Shown piece by piece: positions 45,931 to 55,106 of a DNA stretch of 64,000 nt (within the stretch, counting starts at the first letter, position 1; every line of letters begins with the position of its first letter). The stretch lies in the NCBI RefSeq assembly GCF_015594605.1, contig NZ_JADNQT010000001.1, positions 310,001-374,000 of the forward strand. Direction: 5' to 3'. Both the position numbers and the translations under genes were made by a program. This stretch comes from Streptococcus sp. HF-1907. Lineage in GTDB: Bacteria; Bacillota; Bacilli; Lactobacillales; Streptococcaceae. The notes below the pieces were generated by a model, which worked only from the letters and a program-made list of their open reading frames with translations, was not told the origin of the DNA and did no database searches.

Positions 45931-47199
45931 TTATTGAAAATCGTTAATGTTAACCACTTTTTCATTTTGAACAGTCTGCTCATAGACTTCTTCAGCCTCT
46001 TGTAAAATGGCTGAGCGTTTTTCATTAGCAGAAATGTTAAGAACAAAACCGATGGCAACCGAAAGAATCAGTAAACTATTCCCTCCTTGAGATAAGAAGG
46101 GAAAGGTAACTCCAGTTGATGGAATCAATCCTGAAATACCACCAATATTTACGAATACTTGGATGAGCAACATTCCGCCAATTCCCAAAGCTATCATTGA
46201 ATTAAAGGGGTCTTTTGCCTTAATACCGACATACATGATACGAAGAATTAGGAAGAATACCAAGGCCAAAATAAATCCTGCACCAATGACACCAAGTTCT
46301 TCTATGACAATTGAAAAAACGAAGTCTGTTGTTGCCTCTGGTAGGTAGCCTCTTTTTTCAATCGAATTTCCCAATCCTAAGCCAAACCACCCACCATTGC
46401 TCATAGCGTAATAAGAATTGGCTAATTGGTGACCTGAATCTGTCAAATCTTTGAAGGGATTAAAGTAGGCGCTGAAACGTTTAGCGACATAACCAAAAAC
46501 TGGAACCTTGCTGACAGTCTCAATACCAATCAAATAAATAGAACCTAGAAGCAAGCTAGACCCAGCAACAATAAGCCCTAAAATAGATGAAAACCACCTG
46601 TAACCAATACCACTCACACTATACATAATAATAGCTGTCAAAACAATGATAGTCGCATTTCCCAAGTCAGGCTGAGCTGCTACAAGACCAACCATAACCA
46701 GAGCATACACGCGCCAGTCTTTCAAGTCACTCCACTTGCGTGGGTACCATTTTCGTTTAGTCAAAGCCTGATAATCATAGGTTGCAATCAATTGCTGACG
46801 CCGAGCGAAGGTATAAGCTAAAAACCAAACAATAATAATCTTCAGATATTCGGCAGGCTGAAAACTAACGGGCCCCACAACAATCCAACCATGTGCACCA
46901 TTAACACGCTGAGTAAAGAATCGTGCTATCAACAGCAACAGAATCTCAACTAACATAACAACGGTCAAGACTCGGGAATTTTTTAAGAAATTCAACCTCA
47001 GCCTATAAATGAAAGTAATGGACATCAAACTAACAATCCAAAAAACACCTTGGTTGATAACCGACTTAAAAGGGTTCAAACCGCTCTGAATTAGACTCGT
47101 GCTAGTTGTTGAATAGATGACAATAAGACCAAGAGCCGACAAAATCAAATAAGGTATCAAAATCGTGTAATTTAAAAGATGCCTCTTATCAATTTTCAT
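45931..47199 (-). CDS. ftsW: SEDS peptidoglycan glycosyltransferase FtsW
   Basis: Polymerises septal glycan strands with a partner class B PBP. 422 residues, ten transmembrane helices. Conserved SEDS segments are seen: VNGAHGWIVVGPVSFQPAEYLK, AAQPDLGNATII, KRFSAYFNPFKDLTDSGHQLANS, ATTDFVFSIVIEELGV and GLIPSTGVTFPFLSQGGNS. A cytoplasmic tail ends the protein. In the genus it commonly sits next to ppc, as here. Confidence 0.95.
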   Translation of the reverse strand: MKIDKRHLLNYTILIPYLILSALGLIVIYSTTSTSLIQSGLNPFKSVINQGVFWIVSLMSITFIYRLRLNFLKNSRVLTVVMLVEILLLLIARFFTQRVNGAHGWIVVGPVSFQPAEYLKIIIVWFLAYTFARRQQLIATYDYQALTKRKWYPRKWSDLKDWRVYALVMVGLVAAQPDLGNATIIVLTAIIMYSVSGIGYRWFSSILGLIVAGSSLLLGSIYLIGIETVSKVPVFGYVAKRFSAYFNPFKDLTDSGHQLANSYYAMSNGGWFGLGLGNSIEKRGYLPEATTDFVFSIVIEELGVIGAGFILALVFFLILRIMYVGIKAKDPFNSMIALGIGGMLLIQVFVNIGGISGLIPSTGVTFPFLSQGGNSLLILSVAIGFVLNISANEKRSAILQEAEEVYEQTVQNEKVVNINDFQ

Positions 47200-47301
47200 A
47201 ATAATTTCTACTTTCTATCCTTACGAAACAATCAATTAGCATTATATCATCTTTCTAAAGCAATGTAAAAGAATGGCTGGCGCTTAGTTGCCAAAATAGG
47301 T

Positions 47302-47333
47302 AAAAAATGAAGCCGAGACAGCTCGACTTCATT
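47302..47333 (-). terminator. ppc terminator
   Basis: 12-bp stem with one G-T pair (AATGAAGCCGAG / CTCGACTTCATT) and a 4-nt loop, followed by a T6 tract on the minus strand. Confidence 0.9.
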
Positions 47334-47340
47334 AAATTTA

Positions 47341-50151
47341 TCAGCCTGAATTACGCAAGCCTGTTGCAATTCCGTTGATGGTGATATGAATCAGTTTTTC
47401 ATAATCCTCATCAAGTTGATTATTGCGCAAACGTTTAATCAATTCAATTTGAACATAGTTCAAAACATTAAAGTAAGGCAAACGGTAGTCAAGACTGGCA
47501 CGAAGGGTTGGACTTTCTTCCAACAAGTCTTCGTGTTGCTCAATAGCTAGAATAACTTCTTTAGTAAGTTGCCATTCATTCAAAATATGGTTGAAGACAT
47601 CTCTGACTTCTTCTTTCTTTGCTAACTGTGCATATTGTAGAGCAATGTTCATGTTTGATTTTGACAAAACCATGTCGACATTGGACAGTAGAGAAGTGAA
47701 GAATGGCCATGTTTGATACATGTGTTGGAGTTTAGCTAAATTCCCCTCTTCCTTATCGATGAAGTGTTTAAAAGCAGAGCCAACACCATACCATCCTGGG
47801 AACATGACACGACTTTGTGACCATGAGAATACCCAAGGAATAGCACGAAGACCCGAAATTTCAGTGATGGTCTTACGAGCAGCTGGACGAGACCCAATGT
47901 TAAGACTTGAGACTTCCTTAATTGGACTTGCTTCAAAGAAATAATCATAGAAATAAGGATTTCCAAATACAAGATCACGATAGATAACATTACTATCAGC
48001 AACGATACCATCCATAGCTTCGCGGAAGCCATCAATTTCGTTAGGGTCAGTCAATTGATTGGTCACCATGCGGTTAGCAGAAGCTGAAATCAACATTTCC
48101 AAATTGTAGTAAGCAGCGTCCTTATTACCATATTTATTTTCAATAATTTCGCCTTGCTCTGTCAAGCGGATGCGATCTTTGATAGAACCGAATGGTTGCG
48201 AAGTGATAGCTTCGTATGATGGACCGCCACCACGACCAACAGTACCGCCACGACCGTGGAAGAAGGTGATTTTAACACCATGGTCTTCACCGATTTGAGT
48301 CAATTCGTTTTGAGCTTTATAAAGGCTCCAACCTGATGAAAGGTAACCGCCGTCTTTGTTACTATCAGAGTAACCTAGCATGATTTCTTGGTAATTTCCT
48401 TTAGAAGCAATCCATTTTTGAACGAGGTCATATTCCAAATATTGAGTCATAATAGCCCGGGAATTTTCCAAGTCTTCGATGGTTTCAAATAGAGGAACAA
48501 CCTGAACACGAGCTGTTTCAGTATCAACTAAACCAACTTCTTTAAGCATGATAGCCAATTCAAACATATCTGACACGCTCTCAGTGTGCGAGATGATATG
48601 TTGCTTGATGACTTCTTCACCGAGTTGGTCCTTCAATTCACGTGCTACTTTGAAAATGGCTAATTCTTTTTGGAGTAATTCAGATTTTTCAGCGTGAGTT
48701 GAAGATAGGGTTCTTGGATCTTCCAATAATTCTTTCAAGAGAACTTGACATTTTTCATCTTCAGAAAGGGAACTGTAATCGTCAACAATGTTAGCGGATT
48801 TTAAGAGTTCGGCTACACATGCTTCGTGAACACTTGAATCCTGACGCATGTCGATACTTGCAAGGTAGAAACCAAAGACATCAACAGCTTGTAATAATTC
48901 GTTAAAATCTCCTGTTAGTAAGACTTCTTCACCGTTTGCAAGAAGAGAATCTTTGATGATTTCCAAGTCAGCTTTAAACTCAGCAGCTGTCCTGTAGCTT
49001 GGCAATTCCTCAGTCTGAATCTCTGAAACAGCCTGTGATAAATGCGTTTTAACATACTGACCAACAACCGTTGAGCCCGTTTGGCGACCTAAAAAGGCAT
49101 TACCCTCAACAAGTGATCGATTTTGCTTTCCAAGTCGCAGATTAAGAAGGGTTTGAACTAATTTTGATTGAACATAATTAAAAGCTTTTCGATATGGCTC
49201 ATTTTCACGATAAATTGAGGTATCGCCAGATAGGCTAGCTAGACGCTCAACTTCTGGACTTGTCTGCGTCAAGGTAGTTGACAACGAGAAAGTACGGTAT
49301 AAGCCATTTAATTTTTCAATATAATAATTGATAATGACTTCATTTTGAACCATAGCTGACAAACGGAGGGTTTCTGCTGTTACGTATGGGTTACCATCAC
49401 GGTCACCACCAATCCACATTCCCATAGTGATAGGTTTGGGGTTTTCAAGTTGAAGACCTTTTTGCGCCGCCAACTTTTTGTACTCCATAGTCAATTTTGT
49501 GATTGCCTTAATCAAGGAACGGTTATAGTATTCCATGACGTTGGTAATCTCATTTTTAACTTTTAATTTTTTCTCGCGGATGGTATCTGTTTGCATGATG
49601 ATTTCAATGTAACGACGAAGGTCAGCCATCCATTTTTCTTCATTAACAGTACCTACCTTGACATCACGGTACTTACGCAATAAATCGTGAATCTTAGTGG
49701 TCAACTCCAAGACTGTTTTACGTTGTACTTGGGTCGGATGGGCTGTCAGAACTGGCACCACATTAACGTTTTCCAAGATTTCTTTAGCCTTATCACTGTC
49801 AGCAACCATATCAATCGTTGATGACAATTTACCGAGATAATCTGTCTTGGTATTATTTTTGTAGTTGATCTCATAGGCTAAGTCAACGTCTTCTGAAATG
49901 TTAATCAACAATGGTAAGATTGAAAAGTAACGAGACACAATGACCATTTCATCATTAGTCAGTGTCGCAATAACTTTTTCTAGTTCCTTATACTGATTAC
50001 TCGCTGACAAATCGACTAATTTTTCGATTTTCTGGAAAGCTTCCTGGCCAACCATTTTGCGTGTGGTTTCTTCTAATAATTCTTTTAGAATTCCAACTTC
50101 TTCTGTAACAATAGCGTCGTTATGACTACTTTCAAGTTTCCCAATTGTCAC
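47341..50151 (-). CDS. ppc: Phosphoenolpyruvate carboxylase
   Basis: Carboxylates PEP to oxaloacetate, supplying aspartate-family precursors. 936 residues from GTG 50151, seven bases after GAGGAAG; a TTG seven codons earlier overlaps the ribosome binding site. Catalytic motifs VLTAHPTQ (His), [11 protein letters not shown], and [15 protein letters not shown] are present, and the C-terminus ends GLRNSG, the usual form in lactic acid bacteria. Own terminator; divergent from pepF. Confidence 0.96.
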   Translation of the reverse strand: MTIGKLESSHNDAIVTEEVGILKELLEETTRKMVGQEAFQKIEKLVDLSASNQYKELEKVIATLTNDEMVIVSRYFSILPLLINISEDVDLAYEINYKNNTKTDYLGKLSSTIDMVADSDKAKEILENVNVVPVLTAHPTQVQRKTVLELTTKIHDLLRKYRDVKVGTVNEEKWMADLRRYIEIIMQTDTIREKKLKVKNEITNVMEYYNRSLIKAITKLTMEYKKLAAQKGLQLENPKPITMGMWIGGDRDGNPYVTAETLRLSAMVQNEVIINYYIEKLNGLYRTFSLSTTLTQTSPEVERLASLSGDTSIYRENEPYRKAFNYVQSKLVQTLLNLRLGKQNRSLVEGNAFLGRQTGSTVVGQYVKTHLSQAVSEIQTEELPSYRTAAEFKADLEIIKDSLLANGEEVLLTGDFNELLQAVDVFGFYLASIDMRQDSSVHEACVAELLKSANIVDDYSSLSEDEKCQVLLKELLEDPRTLSSTHAEKSELLQKELAIFKVARELKDQLGEEVIKQHIISHTESVSDMFELAIMLKEVGLVDTETARVQVVPLFETIEDLENSRAIMTQYLEYDLVQKWIASKGNYQEIMLGYSDSNKDGGYLSSGWSLYKAQNELTQIGEDHGVKITFFHGRGGTVGRGGGPSYEAITSQPFGSIKDRIRLTEQGEIIENKYGNKDAAYYNLEMLISASANRMVTNQLTDPNEIDGFREAMDGIVADSNVIYRDLVFGNPYFYDYFFEASPIKEVSSLNIGSRPAARKTITEISGLRAIPWVFSWSQSRVMFPGWYGVGSAFKHFIDKEEGNLAKLQHMYQTWPFFTSLLSNVDMVLSKSNMNIALQYAQLAKKEEVRDVFNHILNEWQLTKEVILAIEQHEDLLEESPTLRASLDYRLPYFNVLNYVQIELIKRLRNNQLDEDYEKLIHITINGIATGLRNSG

Positions 50152-50343
50152 ATGTTCACTTCCTCTCCTCAAGTATTACTTAATATCATACCACTTTTTA
50201 TCTAAAAGTAAATATAATTGTCAATTATCGTAGGAATTTTCTGACTTTTGTTCGTCTTTTTCCCATTTTCTGTTTGAAAACCTTTTCGAATTTCTTCATT
50301 TTCTGCTATACTACTAAGAGTAACTAATTCAAGGAGACTATTT

Positions 50344-52143
50344 ATGGAACTTAAACACCGTTCAGAATTTCCCGAAAACGAACTTTGGGATTTAACTGCT
50401 CTTTATAAAGACCGTCAGGATTTTCTTTTAGCTATCGAAAAGGCCTTAGCCGATATTGACACTTTCAAGCGTAACTATGAAAATAAGCTTCGTACAACAG
50501 AGGATTTCACGGCTGCCCTCATGGAAATTGAACAGATTTACATTCAAATGAGCCACATTGGCACTTATGCTTTTATGCCTCAAACCTCTGATTTTTCGAG
50601 TGAGGAATTTGCGCAAATTGCGCAAGCTGGCGCTGACTTCGAAACAAAGGCTGGGGTAGCCCTTTCATTCTTTGACACGGCACTTGCAAGTGCAGACACT
50701 GCTGTTTTAAATGAGCTAGAAAGAAATCCCTACTTCAGCGCAGCCATTCGTCAGGCTAAAATCCAAAAAGAACACTTGCTCAGTCCTGAAGTGGAAAAGG
50801 CTCTTACAAATCTCAACGAAGTGCTCGGGGCACCTTACGATATCTACACTAAGATGCGCGCTGGCGATTTTGAGATGGACGACTTTGAGGTGGATGGCAA
50901 GGTCTACAAAAATAGCTTTGTAACCTATGAAAATTTCTTCCAAAACCATGAAAATTCAGAGATTCGTGAAAAATCTTTCCGTTCTTTTTCAAAAGGACTT
51001 CGTCAACATCAAAATGCTGCTGCCGCTGCTTACCTAGCTAAAGTCAAATCTGAAAAATTGATTGCGGACATGCGTGGCTATGATTCTGTTTTTGATTACC
51101 TATTGGCTGACCAAGAGGTGGACCGTGCCATGTTTGACCGTCAAATTGACCTCATCATGAATGACTTTGGTCCTGTGGCGCAGAAATTCCTCAAACACGT
51201 GGCACAAGTCAATGGTCTTGAAAAAATGACCTTTGCCGATTGGAAATTAGATATTGATAATGACCTCAATCCTGAAATTTCCATCGACGACGCTTATGAT
51301 TTAGTCATGAAATCCGTTGCGCCACTTGGTCAAGAATACGCTCAGGAAGTGGAACGTTATCAGACAGAGCGTTGGGTAGACTTCGCTGCCAATGCTAACA
51401 AAGATTCAGGTGGTTATGCTGCCAACCCTTACAAGGTGCACCCTTATGTTCTCATGAGCTGGACTGGTCGTATGAGTGATGTTTATACCCTAATCCACGA
51501 AATTGGACACTCTGGTCAGTTCATTTTCTCTGATAACCATCAAAGTTATTTCAACACACACATGTCAACTTATTATGTTGAAGCTCCTTCGACCTTTAAT
51601 GAATTACTCCTCAGTGACTACTTGGAGCATCAATTTGACAGCCCTCGTCAAAAACGCTTCGCACTTGCCCATCGTTTGACAGACACTTACTTCCACAATT
51701 TTATCACGCACTTACTTGAAGCTGCCTTCCAGCGCAAAGTTTACAGCCTTATTGAGGAAGGTGGAACTTTCGGTACCGAACAACTCAACACCATTATGAA
51801 AGAAGTTCTGACTCAATTCTGGGGTGACGCCGTAGAAATTGATGACGATGCAGCCCTCACTTGGATGCGTCAAGCTCACTACTACATGGGACTTTACAGC
51901 TACACTTATTCTGCTGGCTTGGTCATCTCGACCGCCGGCTACCTCAATCTCAAGAACAATCCGAATGGTGCTAGCGATTGGCTGGAATTCCTCAAATCAG
52001 GTGGAAGCCGTACACCACTTGACACTGCTCTCCTGATTGGCGCCGACATTTCAACAGACAAACCGCTCCGCGACACCATTACTTTCTTGTCCGATACTGT
52101 GGACCAAATCATCGCTTATTCAAAGGAGATTGACCATGACTAG
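50344..52143 (+). CDS. pepF: Oligoendopeptidase F (M3B metallopeptidase)
   Basis: Cytoplasmic zinc peptidase cutting medium-length oligopeptides. 599 residues. The zinc motif is HEIGH in LIHEIGHSGQF, with the third ligand region EAPSTFNELLLSDYL downstream. N-terminal helical domain and C-terminal MGLYSYTYSAGLVIS match the family. A TATACT -10 and AAGGAG site precede ATG. The glutathione peroxidase gene overlaps its end by 8 bp, so the two are coupled. Confidence 0.95.
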   Translation: MELKHRSEFPENELWDLTALYKDRQDFLLAIEKALADIDTFKRNYENKLRTTEDFTAALMEIEQIYIQMSHIGTYAFMPQTSDFSSEEFAQIAQAGADFETKAGVALSFFDTALASADTAVLNELERNPYFSAAIRQAKIQKEHLLSPEVEKALTNLNEVLGAPYDIYTKMRAGDFEMDDFEVDGKVYKNSFVTYENFFQNHENSEIREKSFRSFSKGLRQHQNAAAAAYLAKVKSEKLIADMRGYDSVFDYLLADQEVDRAMFDRQIDLIMNDFGPVAQKFLKHVAQVNGLEKMTFADWKLDIDNDLNPEISIDDAYDLVMKSVAPLGQEYAQEVERYQTERWVDFAANANKDSGGYAANPYKVHPYVLMSWTGRMSDVYTLIHEIGHSGQFIFSDNHQSYFNTHMSTYYVEAPSTFNELLLSDYLEHQFDSPRQKRFALAHRLTDTYFHNFITHLLEAAFQRKVYSLIEEGGTFGTEQLNTIMKEVLTQFWGDAVEIDDDAALTWMRQAHYYMGLYSYTYSAGLVISTAGYLNLKNNPNGASDWLEFLKSGGSRTPLDTALLIGADISTDKPLRDTITFLSDTVDQIIAYSKEIDHD

Positions 52144-52612
52144 TCTTTTCGATTTTATTGTTAAAGGGCAGGATGGCAATGAGATCGCGCTAGCTGATTA
52201 CAAGGGAAAAGTCACTCTTGTCGTCAACACTGCCACAGGTTGTGGATTGACACCACAATACGAAGGTCTCCAAAAACTATACGACGACTACCGCCAATAC
52301 GGCTTTGAAATTTTGGATTTTCCCTGCAATCAATTTGCTGGGCAAGCACCAGGAACTGCTGAGGAAATCAATAACTTTTGCAGTCTAAATTACCAAACAA
52401 GCTTCCCACGTTTTGCCAAAATCAAAGTTAACGGAAAAGAAGCTGACCCGCTCTATGTCTGGCTAAAGGACCAAGCTTCTGGTCCACTCGGTAAACGTAT
52501 TGAATGGAACTTTGCTAAATTTCTAATTGACCGAGAGGGCAATGTTGTCAAACGCTTTTCATCTAAGACAGAACCAAGAAAAATTGAAGAAGCTATCAAG
52601 AAGTTTCTTTAA
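52136..52612 (+). CDS. gpo: Glutathione peroxidase-family thiol peroxidase
   Basis: 158 residues from ATG 52136, with AAAGGAGA inside the pepF end; a longer frame exists but is not coding-like. The active site Cys36 lies in NTATGCGLTPQY, with Gln and Trp partners in DFPCNQFAGQAPG and IEWNFAKFLID. Cysteine replaces selenocysteine, so it probably uses thioredoxin and reduces peroxides. It is coupled to pepF and ends at a strong terminator. Confidence 0.93.
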   Translation: MTSLFDFIVKGQDGNEIALADYKGKVTLVVNTATGCGLTPQYEGLQKLYDDYRQYGFEILDFPCNQFAGQAPGTAEEINNFCSLNYQTSFPRFAKIKVNGKEADPLYVWLKDQASGPLGKRIEWNFAKFLIDREGNVVKRFSSKTEPRKIEEAIKKFL

Positions 52613-52615
52613 GAT

Positions 52616-52647
52616 AATAAGAGATGCCCACTCGAGCATCTCTTATT
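52616..52647. terminator. Bidirectional terminator after gpo
   Basis: Perfect 12-bp stem AATAAGAGATGC / GCATCTCTTATT with a 9-nt loop, between the convergent gpo and DUF4430 genes. Confidence 0.9.
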
Positions 52648-52651
52648 TAGA

Positions 52652-53038
52652 TTATTGTTTATAAACTTCTTGGTAAAATTCAACCTTATCGCCGTTTTTG
52701 ACTTTGATTTTGTCCGCAGCTTTTGGTGCCATTTTGCCGTTAACTTTGAACATCCAATATTTACCGGCTTTTTCGTCTTGGCTGATGCCGTCGATTGAGG
52801 TGATGAAACCATCTTTTTCAACAACCTTATAGTTGTCCTTGAGAACATCCATGACCGTGTCACCTTTGTCCGCAGTCACTTTTTCATCAATCGTATTCGT
52901 ATCTTCTTTAACGACGAGTTGGATTTTTAGGCTTTCAGCCGATGAGCTGGCGCTTGTCTTTGTAGCACCGCTATTGCCGCAGGCGACCAAAACAAGGGAC
53001 ATGAGTCCGACCAGCAGCAGATTAAAAACTTTTTTCAT
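52652..53038 (-). CDS. DUF4430-domain lipoprotein
   Basis: 128 residues. A lipoprotein signal ends LVLVACGNSG, with the lipidated Cys at about 20. After a Ser/Ala linker, residues 36-128 have the DUF4430 pattern (VMDVLKDNYKVVEKDGFITSIDGISQ, KYWMFKVNGK, DKIKVKNGDKVEFYQE), a small beta-grasp fold related to the C-terminal domain of transcobalamin. The gene overlaps the end of the S-component gene, so the surface lipoprotein probably captures or presents the substrate for that transporter. The ligand is unknown. Confidence 0.85.
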   Translation of the reverse strand: MKKVFNLLLVGLMSLVLVACGNSGATKTSASSSAESLKIQLVVKEDTNTIDEKVTADKGDTVMDVLKDNYKVVEKDGFITSIDGISQDEKAGKYWMFKVNGKMAPKAADKIKVKNGDKVEFYQEVYKQ

Positions 53039-53546
53039 GATAAAATCTCCTTAGAATAGGTAAAATGAGGGGATAAAAGAGGATTGTCGATAGGGCGTGC
53101 GCTAAATTGAAACTAGCCCCCGCTAAAACATAGGTCCACCAAGGCATGCTATAAATGAAGGCATAAAAAGAATCAATGACCACCCCATAAACAATCCCCA
53201 TCATCCCCGCCAGCAGTGCTTGAGGCACAACTTCATTTATTTTACCAAATTTCAAGACTTTTGTCAGTGGGTATAAAAGCCATTTCCAAAGGCATAGGAT
53301 AAGAGCGAATGAAAGAATTTGCCAGAAAACCCAGGGACCAAATCCCATCAGAAATGAAGAAACGAGCATCGTGATAGCCATTATTGAAATGCTATCTGTT
53401 AATCCCAAACTCACCGAACTGATGAGGAAGATAGCTGTGATAGGTTGCACATTGGGCAAACTTGCAAAGGCATAGCGGAGAACCACACAGAGTGCTGATA
53501 AAATAGCAATTCGAGTGAGATGCTGTAAAGATTTTGAAACTGTCAT
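53022..53546 (-). CDS. ECF-transporter substrate-binding (S) component
   Basis: 174 residues, six transmembrane helices, with the ECF S-component start IAILSALCVVLRYAFASLPNVQPITAIFLI (AxxxALxxVLR then P-rich helix), GFGPWVFWQ and GMMGIVYGVVIDSFYAF. It would use the shared EcfAA'T module encoded elsewhere. It overlaps the DUF4430 lipoprotein gene by 17 bp. Such pairs have been proposed to take up vitamins or cofactors, possibly corrinoid- or heme-like; the substrate cannot be named from sequence. Confidence 0.85.
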   Translation of the reverse strand: MTVSKSLQHLTRIAILSALCVVLRYAFASLPNVQPITAIFLISSVSLGLTDSISIMAITMLVSSFLMGFGPWVFWQILSFALILCLWKWLLYPLTKVLKFGKINEVVPQALLAGMMGIVYGVVIDSFYAFIYSMPWWTYVLAGASFNLAHALSTILFYPLILPILRRFYHEKSF

Positions 53547-53562
53547 AGGTCTATTATATAGT

Positions 53563-53598
53563 AAAAGAGGTTAGGATAAAACTCCCTAACCTCTCTTT
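53563..53598. terminator. Stem-loop upstream of the S-component gene
   Basis: 10-bp perfect stem AGAGGTTAGG / CCTAACCTCT with a 9-nt loop and flanking A/T runs. It can terminate transcripts coming from the MetE-like gene. Confidence 0.7.
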
Positions 53599-53794
53599 AT
53601 TTTGTCTGAACTAATCTCAAGTCGCAGTGGTTGAGTGGCATCTAAGCACTGATAAATCAGCACTTAGAGACCTACTCAACTGTGCGGAGGTGGGAGTGAA
53701 ACAGTCTGGGGAGAGACTGTTTCAGCCCAAACCGAGAAATAAAGACGTGAGGGAAAATCGAAGACTTCGTCTTACCGATTTCTGTTCCACTCTC
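53598..53794. repeat. Composite intergenic repeat with three hairpins
   Basis: Runs from TATTTTGTCT to ATTTCTGTTCCACTCTC. Module 1 is a nested stem (TTGAGT..TCTAAG..TGAT-ATCA..CTTAGA..ACTCAA, about 53631-53680). Module 2 is the 36-bp palindrome (53692-53727) also found in the ISL3 scar. Module 3 is AATCGAAGACTTCGTCTTACC and onward (53756-53794), also found at 16844. Ends are shared with 14636-14699. No coding potential; probably a non-autonomous interspersed repeat. Confidence 0.75.
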
Positions 53795-53811
53795 TTTTTT
53801 ACTATTATTCC

Positions 53812-54936
53812 CTATTCCCAAATTTCTTTGATAATATCATTTACCAAAGCTAATTTAGCCCATTGGTCTTCTTCTGTTAGGGTATTTCCTTCTTCTGTTG
53901 ACGCAAAGCCACATTGAGTTGATAGCCACAATTGTTCCAAGGGTAGGTATTTTTCTGCTTCATGGATACGAGCGATAACAGCTTCTTTGTCCTCTAATTG
54001 ACCATCTTTAGTCGTAATCAGACCGAGCACAGCAACTTTGCCTTCTGTTACTTCTGCTAAAGGCTCGAAACCACCTGCGCGTTCGGTGTCAAATTCTAGG
54101 AAGTAAGACGATACAGCCTCCTTGCCAAACAAATCTGCTGCAACAGCTTCGTAACCGCCTGATGAAGCCCAAGTAGAATGGAAATTACCACGACAAACGT
54201 GAGTGTTAACTGTCAGTCCTTCTGGAACATTTTGATAAACATCATTGTTCAAAGTTAAGAAGAGATGTGACAATTCCTTGTGGACTTCCTCTCCTGTTTT
54301 TCCTTGAGCTGCTCCCCAACCATCTAGGAAGTTTTTATCAACCAAACATCCCCAAGTACAGTCGTCAACTTGAAGAGTTTTCAAACCTGATGCTACCAAA
54401 TCATCAATAACTTGTAAGTAGGCTGCTTTAATGTCTTGGCGGAGCTCGTCAAAATTAGGATATATCTCTGCGAGTCGCTCAACATGCTCTGCATCACGAA
54501 TCAATTCAAAGTAAAATTGAGCTGGCGCAGGAATCGTATATTTCGCTTCAACACCTTTGCCTTCTACCGCTTTTGCCAAAAATTGATAAGCTGAAACGAA
54601 AGGATGATTCTGACCAGAAATTTTACCCGCTACAATTGCTGAGTCAGCCTTGGTTGTTTCACCATGGAAATGATAGCCTTCTGCTGCTTGGACATGGTCA
54701 ACACCCTGGAATCCCCAGAAGAAATCCAAATGCCAGTATGAACGACGGAATTCCCCATCTGTCACTTTTTCAAGTCCCGCAACAATTTGTTTATCCACCA
54801 AATCAAAGATGGCTTGATCTTCAACTGCTTTTAATTCTTCAGCTGTAACAGTTCCATTTTCAAAACCTGCACGAGCTTCTTGCAAAGCCTTTGGACGAAG
54901 AAATGAGCCAACGTGTTCAATGTATTTTTTAGTCAT
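53812..54936 (-). CDS. MetE C-terminal-like methyltransferase (YxjG/YxjH family), paralogue 1
   Basis: 374 residues, equivalent to the catalytic half of MetE. HVGSFLRP at the start, TDGEFRRSYWHLDFFWGF, LQVDDCTWGC, THVCRGNF and STQCGFASTEEGN give the zinc-binding His/Cys/Glu/Cys set. These proteins are thought to methylate homocysteine from a small methyl donor other than the triglutamate folate; the donor is unsettled. Two MET-boxes lie upstream, so it belongs to the methionine regulon. The sister gene upstream is about 55 percent alike by eye. Confidence 0.88.
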   Translation of the reverse strand: MTKKYIEHVGSFLRPKALQEARAGFENGTVTAEELKAVEDQAIFDLVDKQIVAGLEKVTDGEFRRSYWHLDFFWGFQGVDHVQAAEGYHFHGETTKADSAIVAGKISGQNHPFVSAYQFLAKAVEGKGVEAKYTIPAPAQFYFELIRDAEHVERLAEIYPNFDELRQDIKAAYLQVIDDLVASGLKTLQVDDCTWGCLVDKNFLDGWGAAQGKTGEEVHKELSHLFLTLNNDVYQNVPEGLTVNTHVCRGNFHSTWASSGGYEAVAADLFGKEAVSSYFLEFDTERAGGFEPLAEVTEGKVAVLGLITTKDGQLEDKEAVIARIHEAEKYLPLEQLWLSTQCGFASTEEGNTLTEEDQWAKLALVNDIIKEIWE

Positions 54937-55018
54937 GTGATTACCTCTTTATTTATTTGTTGAACTCATTTTATCAATCTTTGGTATAGCTGTAAAATAT
55001 ATATTTTATATCTATTGT

Positions 55019-55035
55019 TATAGTTTTTGACTATA
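55019..55035. promoter_or_regulatory. MET-box, near-perfect copy
   Basis: TATAGTTTTTGACTATA, 83 bp before the first MetE-like paralogue. It has one mismatched pair relative to the perfect palindrome and probably works in tandem with the site at 55048. Confidence 0.75.
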
Positions 55036-55047
55036 TAATTATTTTTA

Positions 55048-55068
55048 GATATAGTTTTAAACTATATC
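55048..55068. promoter_or_regulatory. MET-box, perfect copy identical to the metE site
   Basis: Core TATAGTTTTAAACTATA at 55050-55066 with GA/TC extensions, base for base the same as 2437-2457. The two boxes here are spaced about three helical turns apart (31 bp between starts), suitable for cooperative LysR binding. Confidence 0.88.
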
Positions 55069-55076
55069 TGGACAAG

Positions 55077-55099
55077 AAAAAAGAGAGGTTGCCCTCTCT
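55077..55099 (-). terminator. Terminator after MetE-like paralogue 2
   Basis: 7-bp stem AGAGAGG / CCTCTCT, 4-nt loop, T6 tail on the minus strand. It separates the two paralogues, which therefore have independent promoters. Confidence 0.85.
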
Positions 55100-55106
55100 A
55101 GTCAAA

